DNA of 64,000 nt from an uncultured Angelakisella sp. Its GTDB lineage: Bacteria; Bacillota; Clostridia; Oscillospirales; Ruminococcaceae. The position numbers were made by a program, and so were the translations under genes. Below the pieces are notes generated by a model, which did not search any database, was not told the DNA's origin, and saw only the letters and a program-made list of their open reading frames with translations. The stretch lies in the NCBI GenBank assembly GCA_910585535.1, contig CAJUFK010000001.1:1-64000 (forward strand), in the 5' to 3' direction. Shown piece by piece: positions 7,678 through 15,706 of the stretch (positions are counted from its first letter, which is position 1; every line of letters begins with the position of its first letter).

Positions 7678-8805
7678 TTGAGAAAGCTTGCAAAAAGGCT
7701 GGCGGCAGCAGTGAACTGCTGTCTTTTGGCCCTCTTGCTTCTGACAATATATATGCAAAAGCAGCTGCCGGACCGGTATTCTGTCGTGGCAGGGGAGGAG
7801 ATTACATTTCCTCCAGGGTATCCCATCCAAACCGTGCGCCCTACCGCCGCCGGCGGGATCCAAGCGGCCCAGGCCAGCGTGGGGGACAGCTACCAGCTGG
7901 ACCTAAAGCTATTGGGGACTATTCCTGTCAAGACGGTGGAAGTAAACGTGGTGGACCGAAAGCAGGTCACTGTCTCCGGAGCCCCCTTTGGCATCAAGAT
8001 GTTTACCGACGGCCTTATGGTGGTGGGGATGAGCGATATTCCTGCCGCTGAGGGCCGGATCAATCCCGCAAAAGAGGCGGGGCTGGAGGTAGGCGATGTG
8101 TTGAAGACTTTTAACGGGGTCACCCTTACCACCAACGAGCAGCTGGCGGAACTGATGCAGGAAAACGGGGATGCTCCGATTAAGGTGGAAGTAAAACGGG
8201 GGAACAGCACATTTTCCGCCGGGATACAACCCATTCGGTCCACAGGGGACGATCAGTACCGGCTGGGGGTCTGGGTGCGGGACAGCTCCGCCGGTATTGG
8301 TACCATGACCTATTTTGACCAGAACAGCGGGCTGTTTACCGGCCTTGGTCATGCGGTTTGTGACGTGGACACCGGGGACATGATGCCTCTTTCCAACGGG
8401 GAGGTGGTGCCAGCCCGGATCACCGGCTGCAAGCGCGGGGAAAACGGGTCCCCCGGGGAGCTAAAGGGCCGCTTCACCGAGGAACCCGCCCTGGGGAGCC
8501 TTTCCGCCAATACCACTACCGGGGTCTACGGCCTGCTGCGAAGCCGCACCCTTTACCTTGGGGAGGAGATGCCCTTGGCGATGAAGCATGAGGTGCAGAC
8601 AGGAAAAGCCTATATCTACACAACGGTGGAGGGATCCAAGCCCCAGCGGTACGAGATTGAGATTGAAAAGCTGGTGATGAGTGAAGAAGAAAAGGGGCAG
8701 AATATGGTGATCCGCGTTACCGACCCGGCGCTTCTCCAAAAAACCGGCGGAATTGTTCAAGGGATGTGGGTGAGGTATAATAGGGGCAACACAGGAAATG
8801 CCTGA
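7678..8805 (+). pseudogene. spoIVB: spoIVB, truncated at the catalytic serine by an insertion
   Basis: SpoIVB is the forespore-secreted S55 serine peptidase that signals to SpoIVFA/BofA so that pro-sigma-K is cleaved. Present are the membrane anchor, a PDZ domain (about 100-190), the catalytic-histidine region (GLFTGLGHAVCDVDTG) and the ITDP-like motif (VTDPALL). The reading then goes GGIVQGM and changes to WVRYNRGNTGNA and stop. Family members continue with SGSP, holding the catalytic serine, and about 45 more residues; none of that is found downstream in any frame. The protein is 375 residues against about 425 in B. subtilis. TTG 7678 is preferred as start because ATG 7669 touches the AAGGAG site. 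As drawn the gene cannot make an active enzyme. Confidence 0.88.
8753..8781 (+). other. Junction of spoIVB with the large element (putative att site)
   Basis: SpoIVB coding similarity ends at the ATG codon 8764-8766; from 8767 the sequence is foreign. The crossover core is therefore near GGGATGT. A promoter-like pair straddles the junction: TTGTTC (8753-8758) from spoIVB, 17 bp, TATAAT (8776-8781) from the element. The partner junction and the recombinase are not in the window. Confidence 0.65.
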
Positions 8806-8887
8806 TTTTAGGCGGTTCTGGCGTGCTCTGGGCCTCGTTGACATCGGATCTCATGGCTATTGCTGGATCAAGAAAAGGAGGGGAAAA

Positions 8888-9436
8888 GTGGCAAGAGAAT
8901 TTAGAAAAGATATTGATTACATTATGAGCCACAAGATGAGGCTTGACGACACCTTCCAGTTTCACTGCAAAGCTTGCGGAAAGTGCTGCAAAAATCGAGA
9001 GGATGTGCTGCTGACCCCCTACGACCTCTTCCGAATTGCCCGGTATTTGGGACGAACCTCTGCTGAGATCGTAGACAAATACTGCGATGCCTACATAGGG
9101 CCGGACAGCCATCTTCCTGTGGTGTGGATCAGGCCGGTGCCGCCGGACAATTCTTGTCCCTTCCTGCGGAACAAAAAGTGCATCGTCCATCAGGATAAGC
9201 CAATGGTCTGTGCAGCCTATCCCCTGGCCCGGATTACCCAGCCTGGAGAACCTGCCCCATTCTATGTGTTGCAGCCAGGAAATCCCTGCGGTGGCACCGA
9301 CCGCACCGTAACCGTGCAGCAGTGGCTGGGCCACCTATGTAGCGAGGAGGGGGAACAGACCAGCATGATGTGGGGAGAGTTGATCGCTCTATTCGCACAG
9401 CCCCTCCACTTCTTTTGGCAGCGGATGTTTTCTTGA
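8888..9436 (+). CDS. YkgJ-family cysteine cluster protein
   Basis: A 182-residue protein starting at GTG 8888 (AAAGGAGGGG site). The motif FHCKACGKCCKNRE near residue 26 and a later CPFLRNKKCIVHQDKPMVCAAYPL give the C-x2-C-x2-CC ... C ... C set of the YkgJ / Fe-S or zinc cluster family (UPF0153). Biochemical role unknown. It is the first gene of the element after the spoIVB junction; homologues are common both on chromosomes and on Clostridia mobile elements. Confidence 0.8.
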   Translation: MAREFRKDIDYIMSHKMRLDDTFQFHCKACGKCCKNREDVLLTPYDLFRIARYLGRTSAEIVDKYCDAYIGPDSHLPVVWIRPVPPDNSCPFLRNKKCIVHQDKPMVCAAYPLARITQPGEPAPFYVLQPGNPCGGTDRTVTVQQWLGHLCSEEGEQTSMMWGELIALFAQPLHFFWQRMFS

Positions 9437-9464
9437 TCTAGCGCAATGGACTTTTCTCATTATC

Positions 9465-9606
9465 TTGACAACCCCATAACTTCTACTAAAATTGGGGGTG
9501 TAAGAGTCTACTCTTGTTTGAGAGCAGATGTTGTGACAGCCACCAATCAGGAGACAGTGCGTCCAAACGCGGCAATCGCAGAGGATGTGCTGCCTCTTTT
9601 TTGTTG
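9465..9606 (+). promoter_or_regulatory. Promoter-leader-attenuator cassette, copy 1
   Basis: TTGACA (9465-9470), 16 bp, TAAAAT (9487-9492), then GTAAGAGTCTACTC, a short hairpin ending GCAGATGTTGTGACAG, and a terminator with stem GAGACAGTGCGTCC / GGATGTGCTGCCTC (9551-9597) and T-run. The first gene begins about 90 bases downstream. It shares sequence and layout with six other cassettes in the window. An open frame that runs through it (9446-9730) is not a gene. Confidence 0.85.
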
Positions 9607-9692
9607 GTTATTAAATGTTCGACTGCACTTTCTCTTTCGACCCCTATTGGGGAAGCGAACTGCAAAGGATAAACTGAAAAGGAGGAAAAACG

Positions 9693-9872
9693 ATGTCTAC
9701 CAAAGTCAGAATCACCCCTTATCCTTTTAGCAAGGATTTTCCATGGATGGCAAAGGTGAAAATGGAGTCCTGGGTTTTTCCCAGCATTGAGGCGGCCAAG
9801 TCTGCAATGATCGGCCGCTTTGGTGATTGCGTTTTCACCGTAAAAGAGTCAGCCAAACGGCAAGGAGGATGA
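9693..9872 (+). CDS. Small hypothetical protein behind cassette 1
   Basis: A 59-residue protein (MSTKVRITPYPFSKDF...KRQGG) with a textbook ribosome site, AAAAGGAGG, 7 bases before the ATG. No family recognised. It is the first gene of an operon of short unknown genes that reaches 11977. Confidence 0.6.
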   Translation: MSTKVRITPYPFSKDFPWMAKVKMESWVFPSIEAAKSAMIGRFGDCVFTVKESAKRQGG

Positions 9873-9937
9873 GCGGCAGCCGCGCCGGATGTGGAAAAAA
9901 CAGTGAGAAGTTAGAATAAGAGAGGAGAATTTTGAAC

Positions 9938-10387
9938 ATGGCATTGAACCTGAGAGTGATTTCCCGCAAAAACCTGTTTGAGGACCTGTCTACGGAGGGC
10001 ATCATTACGGCTTTAAGGGATGTTCTCGACACGAACAGCTCTATCTACCTGATAGATGATGAGTATGAAGTGATTGCCGATGGGGAAGCCGAACCCCAAA
10101 AGGTGGTTGAAATCGCCAAGAAGTGGAATCGGGAGATCCTCGCTCGGGCTGTTCGCGAAACAGCTACCTGGCTGAAGGTAAAAAACTTGGATTCCACGGA
10201 GTCATTTAATGCCAGGAAAGCCATGACTGCCGCTGACAACATTTTCAGCCCTGGCGCAAAGAACGCTGTGGTCGTGTATGGCACTTGTGCGGACTATTTG
10301 GCCCCACTTCTCCCCGAGGGGATGCTAAAGGAAATCATTGAGAAGCCAGAGGAGTATGTTGTGTTGGATGTAGTCTACGACTATTAA
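9938..10387 (+). CDS. Hypothetical acidic protein
   Basis: A 149-residue soluble protein. ATG 9938 (AGGAG 10 bases upstream) is preferred to a TTG six bases earlier. Mixed alpha/beta with a C-terminal PEEYVVLDVVYDY. No known domain seen. Position in a cassette-1 operon is the only functional hint. Confidence 0.65.
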   Translation: MALNLRVISRKNLFEDLSTEGIITALRDVLDTNSSIYLIDDEYEVIADGEAEPQKVVEIAKKWNREILARAVRETATWLKVKNLDSTESFNARKAMTAADNIFSPGAKNAVVVYGTCADYLAPLLPEGMLKEIIEKPEEYVVLDVVYDY

Positions 10388-10477
10388 CACCGCAACGGCA
10401 AACTTTTTGCTGCCCCGTAGCAGCGCACGGTGCTCTGTTTACAGGGCACTTTTAAGGAATCAGAAGGAGTGATATAA

Positions 10478-10987
10478 ATGATCAATCATCACATGATCCT
10501 TGAAGGCATCAAATACGGCCTTATCCAGTTTAAGGTGGACCCCAATTTGGAGCATGGAACGGTCTGTGCGATTGGCGATAACTGGTTCTACTTCGGCGGT
10601 GAAACTGCTGAGGAAATGAACCCGGAAGATTATCTTCGGGAAACCCCTTTGGGAGATCTCATCGATGAAATCATTTCGGCTTTGGAGGGACTTCGAACAC
10701 CTCCAGATGAAGCCTTGTATGACGAGTACGCCTACTACGAGGCGGTCCTGACAGAAGCCTTGGGGGCAAAACAGCCTTACATCACCCGCGAGGAAGCGAT
10801 TGCCCAGCGAGATGCAGCTGTAGCCGATTTGGCAAAGCTGATGACCGAACTGCGGGGAAGCTCCTTCTGCACAGATAGCAAGCGATGGGGATTTTGCGTA
10901 AATCCCACCTGCTATGCCCATGGGGGAGACAGTTCCTGCGAGTTCATGTGGAGAGGAACGGCTGCTGAGAAGGAGGTCTTGAAGTGA
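10478..10987 (+). CDS. Hypothetical protein with a C-terminal cysteine cluster
   Basis: A 169-residue protein with an AAGGAG site before its ATG. The end holds CTDSKRWGFCVNPTCYAHGG and a further Cys, a plausible zinc site; the middle is a helical acidic region. Family not recognised. It overlaps the next gene (GTGA). Confidence 0.65.
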   Translation: MINHHMILEGIKYGLIQFKVDPNLEHGTVCAIGDNWFYFGGETAEEMNPEDYLRETPLGDLIDEIISALEGLRTPPDEALYDEYAYYEAVLTEALGAKQPYITREEAIAQRDAAVADLAKLMTELRGSSFCTDSKRWGFCVNPTCYAHGGDSSCEFMWRGTAAEKEVLK

Positions 10988-11328
10988 GAGAAAAAGAACG
11001 CAAAATCGCAGAGCAGTTCGGAATCTTGGAGCGGTGCGAGTCATTCGAGGCGGACCTGCTCCAGGTTAAGGACATCGTTCCCGATAGGTCCGATGACGGC
11101 ATACCTTTCGACCTGGACGGACTGCTCAATGGTATCCGCCAGGTCATCATCGTTCCCCAGTATGACATCCGGGCCGACCGGGAGGATTACTGGGAGGCGC
11201 GGAAGGCGTTACGGAAGAGCGTTATCGCTCTGGCAAAGAAGTATGATCTTCACCGGACAGAAGACCGAGTCGAGGACTACGGCGAACACTTTTACTTTGT
11301 GTTCCACTGCGGAAAAACATGGTTTTGA
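10984..11328 (+). CDS. Hypothetical protein
   Basis: A 114-residue protein starting at GTG 10984 within the stop of the preceding gene, which implies coupled translation. It is charged, predicted soluble, and ends in YFVFHCGKTWF. No family recognised. Confidence 0.6.
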   Translation: MREKERKIAEQFGILERCESFEADLLQVKDIVPDRSDDGIPFDLDGLLNGIRQVIIVPQYDIRADREDYWEARKALRKSVIALAKKYDLHRTEDRVEDYGEHFYFVFHCGKTWF

Positions 11329-11340
11329 AAGGAGAAAAAT

Positions 11341-11733
11341 ATGAACAGAGAGAAAGCTATTAAGATTCTGATTGCCAAGTTAACTGACCAGCAGCTGTTT
11401 GATGATGTGCTTCAACCGGAACTGGTCAAGGCTATGGAGTACGCAGCGTCCTTCATGGAGGCTCGCCCGGAGTGTGGAGCGAAGAACCGACCCCCAAAAT
11501 GCTATACCGTTATCGACACCAGTTATGATGTCGGCATAGATGTCTACTCTTTCTGGAACAAAGAGGACGCCGAACGAAGTGTCAAAGACGATGTTCAGAC
11601 GGAGTTAGCGAACCTTCGCGAAGCGGGCCGCGAACGGATTGTGGTCCAGGAAACGCTCGACGGCGCCACCATCTATGTGCCGGACACCGACATTTATTAC
11701 GAATGGACCATCGTGGAAACTGACATTCGATAG
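11341..11733 (+). CDS. Hypothetical protein
   Basis: A 130-residue soluble protein with AAAGGAG before the ATG. It has a helical N-terminus and a beta-rich second half (VIDTSYDVGIDVYSFWNKED). Family not recognised; it belongs to the cassette-1 operon. Confidence 0.6.
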   Translation: MNREKAIKILIAKLTDQQLFDDVLQPELVKAMEYAASFMEARPECGAKNRPPKCYTVIDTSYDVGIDVYSFWNKEDAERSVKDDVQTELANLREAGRERIVVQETLDGATIYVPDTDIYYEWTIVETDIR

Positions 11734-11743
11734 GAGGCTGAAT

Positions 11744-11977
11744 ATGAAATTCTTCTTCACCTTCGGGAGCAATCCCCGATACCCCTACGGGAGAGACGAG
11801 TTCGTCGAGGTCCATACGGACACTGGCGATCAGGCCGCTCAGAAATTCAAGCTGGACTTCCCCTGCCGTCCCGGAAGCACACTCCTGAACTGCGCCTTCA
11901 TCTATGGCGAGGAGCAGTGGGGGCCTATCTGGAAAGAACACTACAAGGGAAAAGGCCCCGCGGTCGTGCTCGATTAA
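11744..11977 (+). CDS. Small hypothetical protein
   Basis: A 77-residue protein starting at ATG 11744 after TAGGAGG. Beginning MKFFFTFGSNPRYPYGRDEF, it shows no membrane segment or known motif. It is the last gene of the operon and is followed by a terminator. Confidence 0.6.
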   Translation: MKFFFTFGSNPRYPYGRDEFVEVHTDTGDQAAQKFKLDFPCRPGSTLLNCAFIYGEEQWGPIWKEHYKGKGPAVVLD

Positions 11978-12001
11978 AAGAAGGAGAGATTATTTAACCT
12001 T

Positions 12002-12027
12002 GCCCCGCTTTTTAGCGGGGCTTTTTT
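12002..12027 (+). terminator. Intrinsic terminator ending the cassette-1 operon
   Basis: GCCCCGCT / AGCGGGGC stem with a TTTT loop and a T6 run. The -35 box of the next cassette begins two bases later. Confidence 0.85.
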
Positions 12028-12028
12028 G

Positions 12029-12172
12029 TTGACAAACCCTTAACTCCAATTAAAATGGTATTGTAAGAATCTATTCTCCCATTCGAGGAGAAAAGATGTT
12101 TAGCCAGCCACCGTAGTAGGAGGCAGTGCGTCCAAACGCAGCAATGCGGCAGGACGCGCTGCCTCTTTTTTG
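12029..12172 (+). promoter_or_regulatory. Promoter-leader-attenuator cassette, copy 2
   Basis: TTGACA (12029-12034), 16 bp containing CTTAACTCCAAT, TAAAAT (12051-12056), GTAAGAATCTATTCTCC with a pairing GGAGAA, then GATGTTTAGCCAGCCACC. A perfect 13-bp terminator stem follows (12121-12133 with 12152-12164), capped by CGCA-GCAA-TGCG (GNRA type), and a T6 run. It is the cleanest member of the family. The lytic transglycosylase gene starts 32 bases after it. Confidence 0.9.
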
Positions 12173-12203
12173 GTGGACTTTTATTTGAAAGGAGAAGATA
12201 TCT

Positions 12204-12815
12204 TTGAAGAACCGTTTTCTGACTAAGGCGATGTGGGCCTTGGTACTCACAATGCTCTCTGTGAGCATTGTACTTGGAAGCACAGATTCCTTTACAACAG
12301 CTCACCGCAAAGCAAAGCCAACCCCAGTAATGATCTCTCGTCAGAGGGAACTGACGAGCCGGGCAACCCCTCGGCTTGTCTTAAAAGAGGAGGAGGTTCG
12401 ATACGCTGTACCCCTTGATGATGACCTCCAGCGATACGCCGAGGCGCTCTGCGAGGACAGCGACATCCCTCTCGGGGTTCTTTACGCCATGATGGCAGTA
12501 GAGAGCCAGTTCACCGCTGACGCAGTGAACGATGAAGGAGATACGGGGCTCCTTCAGATCAACAACCGGTACGCATCAGCGTACGGGGCCACAGATCTGA
12601 AAGACCCGTACCAAAACATTGAGGTCGGCACAGCTATCCTCTCTGGATACCTTGAGGAATATCCGGATGACCTGGAAAGGGCGCTGATGGCCTATAATTG
12701 TGGGCCTGGTCGCGCCAGAGAACTGTGGACTGAGGGCATTACCTCGACCCAGTACACAGCCAAGGTCAGAGTTGCCATGGCTGACTTAATTTTGAAGAGG
12801 GAGGTAGTTGAGTAA
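12204..12815 (+). CDS. Secreted lytic transglycosylase (SLT/lysozyme-like)
   Basis: A 203-residue protein with TTG start (AAAGGAGA site) and a signal peptide (about 1-26). The C-terminal domain (about 75-190) has the SLT motifs: catalytic Glu in MAVESQF, GLLQIN and AYNCGPGRA. It cleaves peptidoglycan; on mobile elements such enzymes open the wall for DNA transfer or phage passage. It is the first gene of the cassette-2 operon. Confidence 0.88.
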   Translation: MKNRFLTKAMWALVLTMLSVSIVLGSTDSFTTAHRKAKPTPVMISRQRELTSRATPRLVLKEEEVRYAVPLDDDLQRYAEALCEDSDIPLGVLYAMMAVESQFTADAVNDEGDTGLLQINNRYASAYGATDLKDPYQNIEVGTAILSGYLEEYPDDLERALMAYNCGPGRARELWTEGITSTQYTAKVRVAMADLILKREVVE

Positions 12816-12816
12816 G

Positions 12817-13614
12817 ATGGCTCGAATTTTTGTGGACATGGACGGCACTCTCGCTGTCTGGAACGCCGGGAAAACAATCGAGGAGGTCTATGTCCCTGGT
12901 TACTTCTCTGGTCTTCAGCCGCAGGACAATGTTGTACAGGCGATGAAAAGTCTGGCGAAGGCTCCTGGAGTAGAAGTGTTCATCCTCTCCGCTGTGTTTG
13001 CCGACTGCCCTCACGTAATCGGAGACAAACAGCAGTGGCTGGACAAATACCTTCCCGAGATAAATGTGGAACACCGTATCTTTGCCCCTGTTCCTACCCC
13101 TAAGCCCCTTGCGGTTCCTGGCGGGATTCGGCCTGGAGATATTCTCTTGGACGACTACTCCAAGAACCTGGAAGAGTGGTGTTTGGCTGGAGGCATGGGT
13201 GTGAAACTGCTTAACGGCATCAATCACACCCGGGGCACATGGACGGGGCCTAAAGTGAGCAAGGAAGACCCTGCGGAGGAAATCGTGAATGCGATCCTCG
13301 CTCCTGCGGCCTTGAAGCTCATCAGCGACTTCATAGAAAGGGAGTACGGCCCTATTACGGCGGACCCGTTTAAGGACCTTCGCTGCATTGGCTTGGCCTA
13401 TTCCACTACGGAGGATGGGGCGCACCAGATTCAGATCGATGTTGATCTGATTGGGCGTTGCATGATCTCCAAAGTGGATAATCAGACGGTAGAAGAATTG
13501 AAGTATGAAAGGATGGAGGATCTTTGTCTCGACCTCGAATATTTCGATTTCGATACAGCCATTGCGGATGCGGAAAGTGCATGGATAAAAAATAAAGGAG
13601 GAGAAGCGAAATGA
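12817..13614 (+). CDS. HAD-superfamily phosphatase (5'-nucleotidase C-like) with an added C-terminal domain
   Basis: A 265-residue protein. Residues 1-150 resemble 5'(3')-deoxyribonucleotidases: motif I VDMDGTL, motif II Ser in ILSAVF, motif III/IV ILLDDYSKN. Residues about 170-265 (DFIEREYGPI ... GLAYSTTEDG ... DVDLIGR) form a separate domain seen as part of large polyvalent proteins on Firmicute elements. ATG 12817 is chosen over TTG 12808 for spacing. The fusion suggests nucleotide recycling tied to element biology (inference). Confidence 0.72.
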   Translation: MARIFVDMDGTLAVWNAGKTIEEVYVPGYFSGLQPQDNVVQAMKSLAKAPGVEVFILSAVFADCPHVIGDKQQWLDKYLPEINVEHRIFAPVPTPKPLAVPGGIRPGDILLDDYSKNLEEWCLAGGMGVKLLNGINHTRGTWTGPKVSKEDPAEEIVNAILAPAALKLISDFIEREYGPITADPFKDLRCIGLAYSTTEDGAHQIQIDVDLIGRCMISKVDNQTVEELKYERMEDLCLDLEYFDFDTAIADAESAWIKNKGGEAK

Positions 13615-14042
13615 ACGCTTATAAGGTTCTGAGAGACCGCCAGCAGGAGGAGTTTAACTCTATCCCTTTGGGATTTGCATTCGGGCAGAAGCAGTTCGAT
13701 GAGCTGCTGGCTCGTTGGGAAATTACCGCTGATGAAGCCCCCCTGAAAATCGCCGCCATTGGGGCCGGCGGGTACATTCAGAAAAAGGATGTGCCGCTCC
13801 TGAGAGCGATGACTGCCCGCCACAAGGCGGAGATGGCAGCGGCTATCGCTGAGGACCAAACGGGCGATGGCTTTATTTGTGACATGTTCAGCTATGAGCT
13901 GAACAATCATGAATATAGCATCACCTACGATACCTCCGATGCCCTGGAGGCTCTCGGACTCACAGCTGCGGAAGTGGCTGCCGACAAGAGACTCCAAAGG
14001 GGGCTTGCTTTGGCTCACCGCCAGATTATGAGGGTGAACTGA
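13611..14042 (+). CDS. Conserved mobile-element hypothetical protein
   Basis: A 143-residue protein starting in a 4-base overlap with the preceding gene. The pattern FNSIPLGFAFGQKQFDELL, then IGAGGYIQKKD and SYELNNHEYSITYDTSDALEALG is one I recognise as recurrent in Clostridia phage and ICE genomes, without a known function. Confidence 0.68.
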   Translation: MNAYKVLRDRQQEEFNSIPLGFAFGQKQFDELLARWEITADEAPLKIAAIGAGGYIQKKDVPLLRAMTARHKAEMAAAIAEDQTGDGFICDMFSYELNNHEYSITYDTSDALEALGLTAAEVAADKRLQRGLALAHRQIMRVN

Positions 14043-14043
14043 G

Positions 14044-14730
14044 ATGGCCCAGATTGGATGCACGCAGACAGCCTGTGTCCACAATGACTGTTTGGTGTGT
14101 CGTGCAGAATCTGTCCACCTGGATCCTGTCCAGGGATGCAAGTCATTCCTGGACAGATCGGAAGCTGAGAAAAGGGAGGTTGAGGTTCGCCTCGCCCCCT
14201 TTTCCATGTCCGCGCCGGTAGTCCTCTTGGTGCGGTCCAACGCACCGGAGATTGTGAGAGAAGCCCTGTCTATGGGTTTCACTCGGGAGAAAGAACCTCC
14301 CACGGGTTTTTTCTTCCTTGGTTGGAGCAAAACGACCCAGGAGAAAAATCTTGTCTGGTGCCGGCGGACAACCTTTTCTGACCTGGAAGGGGTTATCTCC
14401 GAAATCGGCTCCCACGGGTATGAAGTCAAAAACTTCATCCTTGAGGATGACAGGAAAAAGTGGGAGGCGGAGAAATCCGTCTACGACCTCGGCAAGGCCG
14501 AGCGGTGGCGCCAGCTCCAAGAAATGGCCCCACCCCAGCTGCCCCGGATTCTTTCCGGTGGTTACTGGAATGGAAAGGTCTATGGATCTTACGGTAAGGA
14601 GTTCGTCTATGTGGGCGGAGAAAAGCGAAAACTCACCCCGTACCATATGGACGAGATCCGGAACTACAAAAGAAAACAAAAAGACTACAGACAGAGAACA
14701 CGGGCTTTAAGCCTGTGCTGCCCTGTCTGA
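14044..14730 (+). CDS. Hypothetical protein with N-terminal cysteine cluster
   Basis: A 228-residue protein, one base after the preceding stop. Cysteines at about residues 6, 11, 16, 19 and 32 (CTQTACVHNDCLVC) suggest a metal-binding head; the rest is soluble and basic at the end. No family recognised. Confidence 0.6.
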   Translation: MAQIGCTQTACVHNDCLVCRAESVHLDPVQGCKSFLDRSEAEKREVEVRLAPFSMSAPVVLLVRSNAPEIVREALSMGFTREKEPPTGFFFLGWSKTTQEKNLVWCRRTTFSDLEGVISEIGSHGYEVKNFILEDDRKKWEAEKSVYDLGKAERWRQLQEMAPPQLPRILSGGYWNGKVYGSYGKEFVYVGGEKRKLTPYHMDEIRNYKRKQKDYRQRTRALSLCCPV

Positions 14731-14751
14731 ATTTTTAAGGAGGATTTCAAG

Positions 14752-15588
14752 ATGAAAAAGGTTATGTTTGCTGTTGTTGCGCTGATTATGAGTGTTTCCG
14801 TTGCCTTTGCTGCTGAGGGTGATTTTCTCCCCCAGCCTGTCGGGACGAACGGTCCGGCGATTACGGCTTTCAGGCTTTCCAGGCTGGAGACCGAGCTGCC
14901 CAATGTCGAAGTCCCGGTGCGGGATCAGCAGAAGGCCCTTGCCGCTGTCACTAGCGGCGAGGAGACCGAAGAGTCCGAGGAGGACTCGGAGGCCACAGAG
15001 AATGTCGAGTCGACCTTTGAGATCAAAAAAGCGACCACTTCGGTGGCGGAGGCTTACTCCTCCCACGATGTGGGCCGTCTCCAGATCCCCTCTGTGGGAG
15101 TCGATATCGCCATCCGGTATTCTCTGGAGCAGGCCGATGTGGACGCTGTAGGGATGGGCGCTTCGTATGACATTAGCGTGCTCCCTGGCGACCCCACTGG
15201 GTCCGCCGTATTTGGAGATCACAATTTCCAGACGGGGAAATTGTTTGCATCTCTGAATCCCGGCGATGAAGTGATCGTGGATGCCCACTACGGTCAATTT
15301 AAGTACATCATGGAGAGTGCTCGTGTCGCTCATTTTGAGGACTCCGCCACTTTCTATGCAAAGAAGAGCTTCACCTCCCGAAGAGAATCCGGGCGCATCA
15401 GAAGCACCACACCCGGGCTGGGGCACGATGCGGTGTTTGACGACGGGAGCCATTTTTATAAAAACATTGCCACCGACGGCAAGGGCGACCTGTACTTGGT
15501 CACTTGCTGGCCTCTGGACGCCCTGGTCACGAACGAAATCCTCGTGACTCGGTGTATTCCCGTCGAGGGGACACAGTTTGTGGACTGA
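14752..15588 (+). CDS. Sortase-family transpeptidase
   Basis: A 278-residue protein with a signal peptide (MKKVMFAVVALIMSVSVAFA), an acidic linker (EETEESEEDSEATE) and a sortase domain (about 105-278). The catalytic His is in GDHNFQTG, Cys in LVTCWP and Arg in VTRCIP. The TCWP form differs from the class B enzyme at 33122. It would attach proteins to the wall or link pilin-like subunits; no LPxTG substrate is visible in the window. Confidence 0.82.
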   Translation: MKKVMFAVVALIMSVSVAFAAEGDFLPQPVGTNGPAITAFRLSRLETELPNVEVPVRDQQKALAAVTSGEETEESEEDSEATENVESTFEIKKATTSVAEAYSSHDVGRLQIPSVGVDIAIRYSLEQADVDAVGMGASYDISVLPGDPTGSAVFGDHNFQTGKLFASLNPGDEVIVDAHYGQFKYIMESARVAHFEDSATFYAKKSFTSRRESGRIRSTTPGLGHDAVFDDGSHFYKNIATDGKGDLYLVTCWPLDALVTNEILVTRCIPVEGTQFVD

Positions 15589-15608
15589 AAAACGCTTACA
15601 GAAAAAGT

Positions 15609-15645
15609 GGCGCAGGGGTGGAGTTTCCCCCTGCGCCTTTTCTTC
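15609..15645 (+). terminator. Terminator after the sortase gene
   Basis: GGCGCAGGGG / CCCCTGCGCC, 10-bp perfect stem, followed by TTTTCTTCT. It ends the cassette-2 operon. Confidence 0.88.
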
Positions 15646-15655
15646 TCTAAATTTC

Positions 15656-15684
15656 TTGCAAGCCTGACTATATTAGGTTATAAT
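15656..15684 (+). promoter_or_regulatory. Sigma-A-type promoter
   Basis: TTGCAA (15656-15661), 17 bp, TATAAT (15679-15684), 22 bases before the start of the GNAT-like gene. It lacks the attenuator seen in the cassettes. Confidence 0.75.
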
Positions 15685-15706
15685 ATTACCAACGGAGGTA
15701 TTGGGA

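Noticed and set aside
8767..8887. Simple frameshift in spoIVB in place of an insertion
   Set aside because: The SGSP...VTHVFVNDP-like C-terminus is not present in any of the three frames downstream.
9446..9730. 94-codon open frame at the start of cassette 1
   Set aside because: It runs through the promoter and terminator hairpin, has no ribosome site, and the short gene at 9693 has a perfect one.
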